From an uncultured Clostridia bacterium (GTDB lineage Bacteria; Bacillota_I; Bacilli_A; RF39; UBA660), in contig CAOJDZ010000036.1 in the NCBI GenBank assembly GCA_948433815.1, forward strand, positions 1 to 6,809: a stretch of DNA of 6,809 bases, read 5' to 3'. This document shows positions 1 through 6,727 of the stretch, piece by piece (the stretch's first letter is position 1; every line of letters starts with the position of its first letter). The position numbers were made by a program, and so were the translations under genes. The notes under the pieces were generated by a model. That model was not told the DNA's origin. It made no database searches and saw only the letters and a program-made list of their open reading frames with translations.

Positions 1-477
1 AGGTATACTGAAGATACTGGATATCAAGTTTGCAATGGTTTTATAGCTATTAATAATGGTGGACTTTTAGGAAAAGGACTTGGAAAATCTACTCAAAAGT
101 ATTTATATTTACCAGAGGCACATACTGACTTTATTTTTCCTATAATGGTTGAAGAGTTAGGTCTAATATTTTCTATAGTTTTTATATTTGGTTACTTGTT
201 TATTATATATAGAATATTAAAAATTGCTAAAGAGAGTTTAATTCTTCGTAATTCTATTATATGTTACGGGATTGCGATTTATATAATATTACATATAGTA
301 GTTAATTTTTGTGGAATTCTCGCTTTGATTCCATTAACAGGAGTTCCAGTTCCATTTTTAAGTTATGGTGGAAGTTTTACCGTAAATTTAATTTTGTGTA
401 TATTTGTAGTTTTAAGAATTTGTGTTGAAAATAGAATTTCTAGAAATAAATTAGAGATTGCTAAGACAGTTAAGTAG
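1..477 (+). CDS. ftsW: FtsW/RodA/SpoVE-family peptidoglycan glycosyltransferase, C-terminal part (5' truncated)
   Basis: Frame 1 is open from the first base to a TAG at 475-477, giving 158 residues; the start lies outside the window. SEDS-family proteins are polytopic membrane enzymes that polymerise lipid II into glycan strands with a partner class B PBP, at the septum (FtsW), along the side wall (RodA) or in the spore cortex (SpoVE). Family landmarks seen: a GLGKSTQKYLYLPEAHTDF-type loop (fragment residues about 26-44, with the conserved P-E-x-H at 38-41), followed by EELG, and later GVPVPFLSYGGS (114-125), the signature near the last membrane helix. Hydrophobic helices lie around 45-70, 83-110 and 125-145, and the tail is short and basic. 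The PEAHTDF wording looks more like FtsW/SpoVE than RodA, but the fragment cannot settle which paralogue it is. The next gene starts 8 bases downstream, so cotranscription is likely. Confidence 0.85.
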   Translation, partial: RYTEDTGYQVCNGFIAINNGGLLGKGLGKSTQKYLYLPEAHTDFIFPIMVEELGLIFSIVFIFGYLFIIYRILKIAKESLILRNSIICYGIAIYIILHIVVNFCGILALIPLTGVPVPFLSYGGSFTVNLILCIFVVLRICVENRISRNKLEIAKTVK

Positions 478-483
478 GTGTGA
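477..483 (+). promoter_or_regulatory. Ribosome binding site of first ABC gene
   Basis: GGTGTGA overlaps the last base of the upstream TAG stop and sits just before ATG 486. GGTG matches the GGTG of the consensus AGGAGGTGATC. The second ABC gene has the same GGTGTGA string before its ATG, which supports 486 as the start and makes the GTG at 480 part of the binding site instead. Confidence 0.55.
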
Positions 484-485
484 GT

Positions 486-2216
486 ATGAAAGAGTTTGTA
501 AAAAATTTGAAATTAGCATGGAAGTATGCAAGGAATCAGAGACTTCAATTAGTTTTATTTATAATAACTAATATTTTTATAATTTCAATTAGTCTTATAA
601 TACCAATTTACTATTCTAAAATTGTTATAGAATTAACTAATAATATGCTTTATCAAATATTAGTGATTGGAATTATTATTGCGGGTTTAGAAATATTAAT
701 GGATATAACTAGATATTTTAATAAATTTTTTGCACAGAATATATATAGAGAAAGTTTTACTAAAATTCAAATAGATTTGGGAAATGAAATCTTAAAATTA
801 GATAGTAAAACTTTAGAAGATAATGGTAGTGGAGTTTTTATACAAAGGTTAAGTAATGATGCATCAAACTTGGCGGATGTTTTTAATAATATTCTTAATT
901 ATATGATGAATTTATTTAATTATATTGGAAGGTATGTAGGAATTTTAATTGTAGCACCTATTATGTTTTTATATTTATTTATAGTTACAATATTGATGGT
1001 TTTTATTCAAAGAATTAGGGCTAAAAGAGAGAATGAAGTAGATAAAATTGTTAGAAAGAAGAAAGAGGGAACTAGTGGTTTTATTTCTGAACTTGTTAGA
1101 GGTGCTAGAGATATTAAAATGTTAAATGCTGAAAAGAGTTTTATTAAAGAGTTTGGTAGTAGAGTTATTGATAATAATGAAACTGAATATAAGATGCAGA
1201 GTATAAATAGAAACTTTACTTTATTTATAAATTTTATGACTTCAATTTCAGATTTAATTTTAATTTTAATAATGTTATTTTTAATGATGGGAGATAAAAT
1301 TACTTCAGTTGGTGCGATTGTTGTATGGAATTATAGTGGTGGACTTTTATTTGTAACAGTTGAGTTAGGAAAAATTATAGATGTTATTAAGAATTTTAAT
1401 TTATCATCTAATCGTGTTTTTAGTATTATAAATGGTAATGAATTTAAAAAGGAAAGTTTTGGTGTTAAATTTTTAGAACATGTTAATGGAGATTTTGAAT
1501 TTAAGAATGTAACATTTAAATATGATAAGGCAAAAGTACTTGATAATTTGAGCTTTAAAGTTAAGACTAACGAGACAGTAGCCTTTGTTGGTAAAAGTGG
1601 TGCTGGTAAGACAACTATATTTAATTTACTATGTAAGATGTATGAACCAAATAAAGGTACTATTACAATAGATGGAGTAAATATAAAGAAACTAGATAAA
1701 GATACTATAAGAGGAAATATAACAATAATAAGTCAAAATCCATATATTTTTAATATGAGTATTAGAGATAATTTAAGACTTGTTAAGGAAGACTTAACAG
1801 AAGAAGATATGATTAATGCTTGTAAGATGGCATGTTTACATGATTTTATAATGGAACAACCAGATGGGTATGATACTATGATTGGAGAAGGTGGACTTAA
1901 TCTTTCAGGAGGTCAAAGACAAAGACTGGCGATTGCTCGTGCATTTGTACAAAAAACAGAGATAATACTTTTTGATGAAGCAACGAGTGCCTTAGATAAT
2001 GAAACACAAGCCAATATACAAAAGGCAATAAGTAATATGAAAGGTGAATATACAATATTAATAATAGCACACAGGCTTTCTACAATAATAAATAGTGATA
2101 GGATTTTATTTATAAATGAAGGAAAAGTAGAAGCAGAGGGAACACATAAAGAATTACTTAAAACAAGTGAAAATTATAAGCATTTATATGAGAGTGAGAT
2201 TAAATCTAGAAAGTAG
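486..2216 (+). CDS. Half-size ABC exporter (TMD-NBD fusion), first paralogue
   Basis: A 576-residue half-transporter of the type IV (MsbA/LmrA-like) exporter class, which must dimerise to work. The N-terminal half (about 1-310) has hydrophobic segments near 20-45, 55-78, 135-180 and 240-305, consistent with a six-helix exporter TMD. The ATPase half (about 331-576) has every canonical element: A-loop Tyr346, Walker A GKSGAGKTT (369-377, Lys375), Q-loop Gln417, signature LSGGQ (473-477), Walker B ending in Asp497 with catalytic Glu498, a SALD D-loop and H-loop His529. ATP hydrolysis should therefore be intact. I chose ATG 486 over the in-frame GTG at 480: it aligns exactly with the paralogue's start (MKEF), gives the same length and has GGTG at 477-480 five bases upstream. 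The gene follows the ftsW-like gene by 8 bases. Substrate unknown; drugs, lipids or peptides are all possible. The ATPase half is nearly identical DNA to that of the next gene. Confidence 0.93.
   Translation: MKEFVKNLKLAWKYARNQRLQLVLFIITNIFIISISLIIPIYYSKIVIELTNNMLYQILVIGIIIAGLEILMDITRYFNKFFAQNIYRESFTKIQIDLGNEILKLDSKTLEDNGSGVFIQRLSNDASNLADVFNNILNYMMNLFNYIGRYVGILIVAPIMFLYLFIVTILMVFIQRIRAKRENEVDKIVRKKKEGTSGFISELVRGARDIKMLNAEKSFIKEFGSRVIDNNETEYKMQSINRNFTLFINFMTSISDLILILIMLFLMMGDKITSVGAIVVWNYSGGLLFVTVELGKIIDVIKNFNLSSNRVFSIINGNEFKKESFGVKFLEHVNGDFEFKNVTFKYDKAKVLDNLSFKVKTNETVAFVGKSGAGKTTIFNLLCKMYEPNKGTITIDGVNIKKLDKDTIRGNITIISQNPYIFNMSIRDNLRLVKEDLTEEDMINACKMACLHDFIMEQPDGYDTMIGEGGLNLSGGQRQRLAIARAFVQKTEIILFDEATSALDNETQANIQKAISNMKGEYTILIIAHRLSTIINSDRILFINEGKVEAEGTHKELLKTSENYKHLYESEIKSRK
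1479..2216 (+). repeat. Direct repeat copy 1: ATPase-domain DNA shared by both ABC genes
   Basis: This block matches 3331-4068 at a constant offset of 1852 bases. It is base-for-base identical over 659 bp (1479-2137), then has three mismatches: 2138 G/A (synonymous), 2170 A/C (Glu to Ala) and 2174 T/C (synonymous). The last 42 bp through the stop codon match again. To the left, the adjoining 48 bp (1431-1478) carry 13 mismatches; to the right, similarity ends just after the stop. The repeat therefore spans almost exactly the ATPase domain. Confidence 0.97.
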
Positions 2217-2237
2217 TTAGTTAAGTACAGAATTTGT

Positions 2238-2266
2238 TTGACATGATATTTAAAATATAGTATACT
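2238..2266 (+). promoter_or_regulatory. Near-consensus sigma-A promoter upstream of second ABC gene
   Basis: A perfect -35 hexamer TTGACA (2238-2243) is followed after 17 bp by TATACT (2261-2266), one base off the TATAAT consensus. Transcription would start near 2271-2273, about 65 bases before the second ABC gene. This gives that gene its own promoter, although readthrough from the ftsW-like/first ABC unit is also possible. Confidence 0.8.
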
Positions 2267-2286
2267 TTAAATACATTTTTATAAGG

Positions 2287-2310
2287 AAACTCTATAAGTA
2301 GAGTTTTTTT
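2287..2310 (+). terminator. Hairpin plus T-run in the leader of the second ABC gene (terminator or attenuator)
   Basis: AAACTCTA (2287-2294) pairs with TAGAGTTT (2299-2306) around a TAAG loop. The run of T from 2304 to 2310 includes the last bases of the stem. This has the form of an intrinsic terminator. It may simply end transcripts arriving from the first ABC gene. However, it lies downstream of the 2238-2266 promoter, so transcripts from that promoter must also cross it, yielding an RNA of only about 40 nt if they stop. That makes attenuation of the second ABC gene possible. I saw no clear antiterminator pairing and no leader peptide. Confidence 0.65.
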
Positions 2311-2329
2311 GCGCGATTTTGGTTAGGTT

Positions 2330-2337
2330 GGTGTGAT
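2330..2337 (+). promoter_or_regulatory. Ribosome binding site of second ABC gene
   Basis: GGTGTGAT lies immediately before ATG 2338, with the GGTG core four bases from the start. It repeats the arrangement in front of the first ABC gene although the surrounding non-coding DNA is different. Confidence 0.55.
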
Positions 2338-4068
2338 ATGAAAGAGTTTTGGAAGAATTTAAAATTTGTGTGGAAATATGCTAGAGGTGAAAAGTGGAGA
2401 TTAATAGGATATATATTTGTTGATATTATATTTATTGCTATTAGTATCGTGGTTCCTATTTTAAGTGCAAAAAAGATAGTATATTTAACAAATAATCAAT
2501 TTACTCAATTATTTGTGGTTGCTTTATCTATATTTTTTATTGAAATACTTAGAAATGTGGTTAATTATTTGGGTAGTTATTGTGCTAATCATATTTATAG
2601 AGAGACTTTTATTAATTTTCAAACTGACTTAGGAAAAAGCATTTTAAAATTAAGAAATGAAGTAATAGATGCTAATAGTTCAGGTGTGTTCATTCAAAGG
2701 ATGACAAGTGATACTAGTCGTTTATCTGAGATATTTAATATGTTAAATGGAAGACTTTCTACTATTTTGACTGATATAGGTATTTTTGTTGCTATATTTA
2801 TTATTAATAAACTTTTCTTTGTGGCATTATTAATAGTTGTGTTAATAAGATATTTAATAGAAAAAAAACGTATTGATATTTTTGTTAAAAATAATAAAGA
2901 GTTTAAAAAGAAGAATGAATTAATAACTGGCTTTGTGGGTGAAATAGTAAGAGGCGTTAGAGATATAAAAATGCTTAATGCTGAAGAAAGTTTTATAAAT
3001 GAACTTCATAGTAAAGTAAGTGAATCAAATCAATTTAGATATAAAATGCTTTCTACTAATAGACGTTTTATATTTTTTAGAGGGTCTGTTCAAGATTTAT
3101 CAGATTTATTAATTATATGTCTTTTAATTTATTGTGTAGTAAACAAGTATTTTGATATTGCGTCAGCATTAGTTCTTTTAAATTATTCAGGAAAAGTTCA
3201 TTCAATTGTAAATTCATTTGCAACACTTCTTGATGATATAAAGGAATTTAATGTTTCAGCGGAGAGAGTATTCTCTATATTTAATGGTGAAGAATTCAAA
3301 AAAGAAGATTTTGGTGAAAAGACTCTAGAGCATGTTAATGGAGATTTTGAATTTAAGAATGTAACATTTAAATATGATAAGGCAAAAGTACTTGATAATT
3401 TGAGCTTTAAAGTTAAGACTAACGAGACAGTAGCCTTTGTTGGTAAAAGTGGTGCTGGTAAGACAACTATATTTAATTTACTATGTAAGATGTATGAACC
3501 AAATAAAGGTACTATTACAATAGATGGAGTAAATATAAAGAAACTAGATAAAGATACTATAAGAGGAAATATAACAATAATAAGTCAAAATCCATATATT
3601 TTTAATATGAGTATTAGAGATAATTTAAGACTTGTTAAGGAAGACTTAACAGAAGAAGATATGATTAATGCTTGTAAGATGGCATGTTTACATGATTTTA
3701 TAATGGAACAACCAGATGGGTATGATACTATGATTGGAGAAGGTGGACTTAATCTTTCAGGAGGTCAAAGACAAAGACTGGCGATTGCTCGTGCATTTGT
3801 ACAAAAAACAGAGATAATACTTTTTGATGAAGCAACGAGTGCCTTAGATAATGAAACACAAGCCAATATACAAAAGGCAATAAGTAATATGAAAGGTGAA
3901 TATACAATATTAATAATAGCACACAGGCTTTCTACAATAATAAATAGTGATAGGATTTTATTTATAAATGAAGGAAAAGTAGAAGCAGAAGGAACACATA
4001 AAGAATTACTTAAAACAAGTGCAAACTATAAGCATTTATATGAGAGTGAGATTAAATCTAGAAAGTAG
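2338..4068 (+). CDS. Half-size ABC exporter (TMD-NBD fusion), second paralogue
   Basis: Also 576 residues, with the same plan as the preceding gene: a hydrophobic TMD (segments near 20-45, 55-78, 135-180 and 240-305) and a C-terminal ATPase. Motifs fall at the same residue numbers: A-loop Tyr346, Walker A Lys375, Gln417, LSGGQ 473-477, Asp497-Glu498 and His529. The two TMDs are clearly homologous (both start MKEF-KNLK--WKYAR, and share SGVFIQR, RDIKMLNAE and FNGEEFKKE/INGNEFKKE stretches) but differ at many positions, including most membrane residues. The ATPase domains differ by one amino acid, Glu to Ala about 15 residues from the C-terminus. This could be the partner of the first protein in a heterodimer, or a separate homodimer with another substrate. 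It has its own promoter and leader hairpin upstream and a terminator downstream, so it can be expressed alone. Substrate unknown. Confidence 0.93.
   Translation: MKEFWKNLKFVWKYARGEKWRLIGYIFVDIIFIAISIVVPILSAKKIVYLTNNQFTQLFVVALSIFFIEILRNVVNYLGSYCANHIYRETFINFQTDLGKSILKLRNEVIDANSSGVFIQRMTSDTSRLSEIFNMLNGRLSTILTDIGIFVAIFIINKLFFVALLIVVLIRYLIEKKRIDIFVKNNKEFKKKNELITGFVGEIVRGVRDIKMLNAEESFINELHSKVSESNQFRYKMLSTNRRFIFFRGSVQDLSDLLIICLLIYCVVNKYFDIASALVLLNYSGKVHSIVNSFATLLDDIKEFNVSAERVFSIFNGEEFKKEDFGEKTLEHVNGDFEFKNVTFKYDKAKVLDNLSFKVKTNETVAFVGKSGAGKTTIFNLLCKMYEPNKGTITIDGVNIKKLDKDTIRGNITIISQNPYIFNMSIRDNLRLVKEDLTEEDMINACKMACLHDFIMEQPDGYDTMIGEGGLNLSGGQRQRLAIARAFVQKTEIILFDEATSALDNETQANIQKAISNMKGEYTILIIAHRLSTIINSDRILFINEGKVEAEGTHKELLKTSANYKHLYESEIKSRK
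3331..4068 (+). repeat. Direct repeat copy 2: ATPase-domain DNA shared by both ABC genes
   Basis: Counterpart of 1479-2216, identical over 3331-3989, with mismatches only at 3990, 4022 and 4026. The two copies are in direct orientation 1852 bp apart, so homologous recombination between them could delete one unit and leave a single chimeric transporter gene. Confidence 0.97.
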
Positions 4069-4084
4069 TGATATTTTTAAAATT

Positions 4085-4106
4085 AGACTAATTTAGTCTT
4101 TTTTTT
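4085..4106 (+). terminator. Intrinsic terminator after second ABC gene
   Basis: AGACTA (4085-4090) and TAGTCT (4094-4099) form a 6-bp stem with a 3-base loop, followed by T through 4106. The stem is short, but the T-run is long and the position, 16 bases after the stop, is typical. It separates the transporter transcript from mutS. Confidence 0.75.
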
Positions 4107-4113
4107 AATTTAC

Positions 4114-4143
4114 TTGGAAAAAATTGACAATGTATATTATAAT
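4114..4143 (+). promoter_or_regulatory. Probable mutS promoter
   Basis: TATAAT (4138-4143) is a perfect -10 element. The best-spaced -35 is TTGGAA (4114-4119, 18-bp spacer, 4 of 6 consensus bases). A perfect TTGACA at 4124-4129 is present but sits only 8 bp from this -10, with no good -10 at 17 bp. A start near 4150 would leave a leader of about 12 bases before ATG 4162, and places the promoter between the transporter terminator and mutS. Confidence 0.55.
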
Positions 4144-4161
4144 ATATATGGATGTGGTATT

Positions 4162-6684
4162 ATGAAATTAAGCGATGTAAATATAGATGAACTTAGTCCT
4201 ATGATGAAGGAGTATGTTAAGACTAAAAATGAATATAAAGATGTACTTCTTTTTTATCGTTTAGGAGATTTTTATGAACTTTTTTTTGAAGATGCCGTTA
4301 CTGCTAGTCACGAACTTGAACTTACTTTAACAGGTAAAAATGCGGGACTTTCTGAAAGAGTACCTATGTGTGGAGTGCCCCATCATGCTGTTAATGTGTA
4401 TTTAGAAAGATTAATAGATAAAGGTTTTAAAGTAGCAATATGTGAACAGGTGGAAGATCCTAAAACTGCTAAAGGAATAGTAAAAAGAGAAGTTATTCAA
4501 ATAGTAAGTAAAGGAACTTTAACTAATACTGAATGTTTAGATGAAAGAAATTATAATTTTGTAGGTAGTATTACAGATTATAAATATATTTATGCTCTTA
4601 GTTATTTAGATTTATTAAGTGGTAAATTATTTTGTACATATGTAAGTTATGATACTGAGAAACTTATTAGTATGATAGTAAGTTTAGGTATTAATGAAAT
4701 AGTAGTAAATAGTGAATTTGATAAAGAAATACTTCATACTTTAAAAACAGGATATAATGTATTTATAAGTTATTATGATAAAGATTATAGTGATATAGAT
4801 AGAGATAAGGTAAGTTCTTTAAATGATGCAAAATTAGAGGATACTACTTTAAGACTTATTTCTTATATAACTTTTAATCAAAAAAAGGAAATGAGTCATT
4901 TACAAAAATGTGAGTATGTGGATTCTAAAATGTATCTTTCTTTAGATAAAGAATGTATTAGAAATTTGGAACTTGTAGAGACTTTACGTACAAAAGATAA
5001 AACATATAGTTTGCTTTGGCTTCTTGATAAGACTAAAACTTCTATGGGTGCTAGGCTTTTAAGAGATTATATTTTAAGACCAAGTGTTAATTTAGAAGAG
5101 ATTAATAGAAGACATGATTTGATAGAACTACTTAATAAAGAGTTTCTACTTAAAAGTGAATTAAAAGAATATTTATATGAAATATATGATTTAGAAAGAC
5201 TTGTTGGTAAAGTTGTTATATCTAATTTAAATGGACGAGATTTGTTGCAACTTAAAAATAGTGTTAGGGTTATTCCTGATATTAATTTGGTACTTTCTAA
5301 TTTAGGGCTTAAACCTTTAAAAACTTTTGAGAGTTTATATGATTTACTTGATAATTCTATAGATATAGATGCTCCTATTACAATAAAAGAAGGGAATGTA
5401 ATTAGGGAAGGGTATTCTAGTGAACTTGATGAACTTAGAAGTTTGCGTAAAAATGGAAAAGACTTCATAAGTAAGTTTGAAAGTGAAGAGAGAGAAAGAA
5501 CTGGAATTAAGACTCTTAAGGTTGGATATAATAAAGTATTTGGATATTATATTGAGATTAGTAAAGGGCAAGCTAAAGAAATAAGTGAAGAATTTGGATA
5601 TGTAAGGAAACAAACTATTAGTAATAGTGAAAGATTTATTACACCTCTTCTTAAAGAGAAAGAAGATATGATTTTAAATGCTGAGGATAAGATTAAGAAT
5701 TTAGAGTATCAGTTATTTAATGAAATTAAAGATAAAGTTAAAGAATATATTCCTGATTTACAGGAAGTTAGTAAGTTAATTGCTTTTTATGATGTTATGC
5801 AGTCTTTTAGTACTGTTAGTGAAGAGTATGGATTTATAAGAGCAAATATAAATAATAATCATAATGTTAGAATTATTAATGGAAGACATCCAGTTGTAGA
5901 AAAAGTTATTAAGGATACTTATGTTTCTAATGATATTATAATGGATGCGGAAACTAATATTTTAATGATAACAGGACCTAATATGAGTGGTAAGTCTACT
6001 TATATGAGAGAGCTTGCGATTATAGTTATTATGAATCAAATGGGATGTTTTGTTCCGGCTACAGAAGCTGATTTACCTATTTTTGATAAAATATTTACTA
6101 GAATAGGAGCGAGTGATGATTTAGTTGGTGGAGAGTCTACGTTTATGGTAGAGATGAAAGAGAGCGCTAATGCACTAAGGAATGCTACTAAAGATAGTTT
6201 GATTTTATTTGATGAACTTGGACGTGGAACTAGTACATATGACGGGATGAGTCTTGCTGGTAGTATTATTATGTATATTACTAAGAATTTGAAATGTAAG
6301 ACTATGTTTAGTACACATTATCATGAACTTACAAAGATGAGTGAATATTCAGAAGGAATTAAAAATGTTCATGTTTCTATAGATGAGAGTGAAGACACTG
6401 TTGTGTTTTTACATAAAGTTATGGAAGGTGCAGTTGATAGAAGTTACGGAATAAATGTAGCTAAACTTGCTAATTTGCCTAAAGAAGTAATAGAAGAAGC
6501 AAATAAACTTCTTAATATGTATGAAAGTGAATCTGGAGATAAAAAACATGTTAAACAGTTTGAACTTGATTTAAAAGAAGAGGAAAGGGATGAATTAAGA
6601 GAATTTTTAAAAGATATTAATCCCTTAGAAGTAACGCCTATGGAAGCATTAAAACTTTTAGATGAAATTAAGAGAATGAGTTAA
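4162..6684 (+). CDS. mutS: DNA mismatch repair protein MutS
   Basis: An 840-residue MutS, normal length for the bacterial MutS1 family. As a dimer it detects mismatches and small loops in newly made DNA and recruits MutL in an ATP-dependent way. Seen in order: the mismatch-reading motif GDFYELF with Phe37 and Glu39 (equivalent to E. coli Phe36-x-Glu38), MCGVPHHA in domain I, a connector domain, the core motif SMGARLLR (294-301), the clamp/core stretch VGYNKVFGYYIEIS (454-467), NGRHPVVE from about 573, Walker A GPNMSGKST (605-613, Lys611), Walker B Asp684-Glu685 followed by LGRGTST, and the FSTHYHEL histidine (His719). A C-terminal QFELDL (799-804) may be a weak beta-clamp-binding motif. I chose ATG 4162 rather than the in-frame TTG at 4114, because the extra 16 residues do not look like MutS and overlap the promoter. 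mutL does not follow directly; the next gene is convergent. Confidence 0.97.
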   Translation: MKLSDVNIDELSPMMKEYVKTKNEYKDVLLFYRLGDFYELFFEDAVTASHELELTLTGKNAGLSERVPMCGVPHHAVNVYLERLIDKGFKVAICEQVEDPKTAKGIVKREVIQIVSKGTLTNTECLDERNYNFVGSITDYKYIYALSYLDLLSGKLFCTYVSYDTEKLISMIVSLGINEIVVNSEFDKEILHTLKTGYNVFISYYDKDYSDIDRDKVSSLNDAKLEDTTLRLISYITFNQKKEMSHLQKCEYVDSKMYLSLDKECIRNLELVETLRTKDKTYSLLWLLDKTKTSMGARLLRDYILRPSVNLEEINRRHDLIELLNKEFLLKSELKEYLYEIYDLERLVGKVVISNLNGRDLLQLKNSVRVIPDINLVLSNLGLKPLKTFESLYDLLDNSIDIDAPITIKEGNVIREGYSSELDELRSLRKNGKDFISKFESEERERTGIKTLKVGYNKVFGYYIEISKGQAKEISEEFGYVRKQTISNSERFITPLLKEKEDMILNAEDKIKNLEYQLFNEIKDKVKEYIPDLQEVSKLIAFYDVMQSFSTVSEEYGFIRANINNNHNVRIINGRHPVVEKVIKDTYVSNDIIMDAETNILMITGPNMSGKSTYMRELAIIVIMNQMGCFVPATEADLPIFDKIFTRIGASDDLVGGESTFMVEMKESANALRNATKDSLILFDELGRGTSTYDGMSLAGSIIMYITKNLKCKTMFSTHYHELTKMSEYSEGIKNVHVSIDESEDTVVFLHKVMEGAVDRSYGINVAKLANLPKEVIEEANKLLNMYESESGDKKHVKQFELDLKEEERDELREFLKDINPLEVTPMEALKLLDEIKRMS

Positions 6685-6695
6685 TAATAATAATT

Positions 6696-6727
6696 AAAAA
6701 AACTGATAAAAACTATCAGTTATTTTT
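6696..6727. terminator. Bidirectional intrinsic terminator between mutS and a convergent gene
   Basis: AACTGATA (6701-6708) pairs with TATCAGTT (6714-6721) around a 5-base loop. On the plus strand it is followed by ATTTTT (6722-6727). On the minus strand it is followed by the complement of the A-run at 6696-6702. It can therefore end both mutS and the minus-strand gene, whose TAA stop overlaps the stem. Confidence 0.85.

Noticed and set aside
480..485. GTG at 480 as the start of the first ABC gene
   Set aside because: ATG 486 aligns with the paralogue's start and has the better-placed GGTG; the GTG is part of that binding site.
2243..2260. Tiny open frame ATG ATA TTT AAA ATA TAG as a leader peptide for the second ABC gene
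   Set aside because: It lies between the -35 and -10 elements, upstream of the predicted transcription start, and lacks a ribosome binding site.
1479..4068. The long direct repeat as a mobile element or insertion sequence
   Set aside because: There is no transposase, no terminal inverted repeats and no target duplications; the repeat is coding DNA for one protein domain in frame in both genes.
4124..4129. Perfect TTGACA as the mutS -35 box
   Set aside because: It is only 8 bp from TATAAT at 4138, and the positions about 17 bp downstream read TATGGA, a poor -10. TTGGAA at 4114 has workable spacing, although the call stays uncertain.
4114..4161. TTG at 4114 as the mutS start, adding 16 residues
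   Set aside because: The extra residues do not resemble a MutS N-terminus, there is no ribosome binding site before the TTG, and the stretch holds the probable -35 and -10 elements. ATG 4162 is preferred.
5067..5613. Two minus-strand open frames inside mutS (5067-5468 and 5344-5613)
   Set aside because: They lie wholly within the well-supported mutS reading frame, are low-complexity Ser/Leu/Phe-rich translations expected from the complement of AT-rich coding DNA, and show no recognisable domain.
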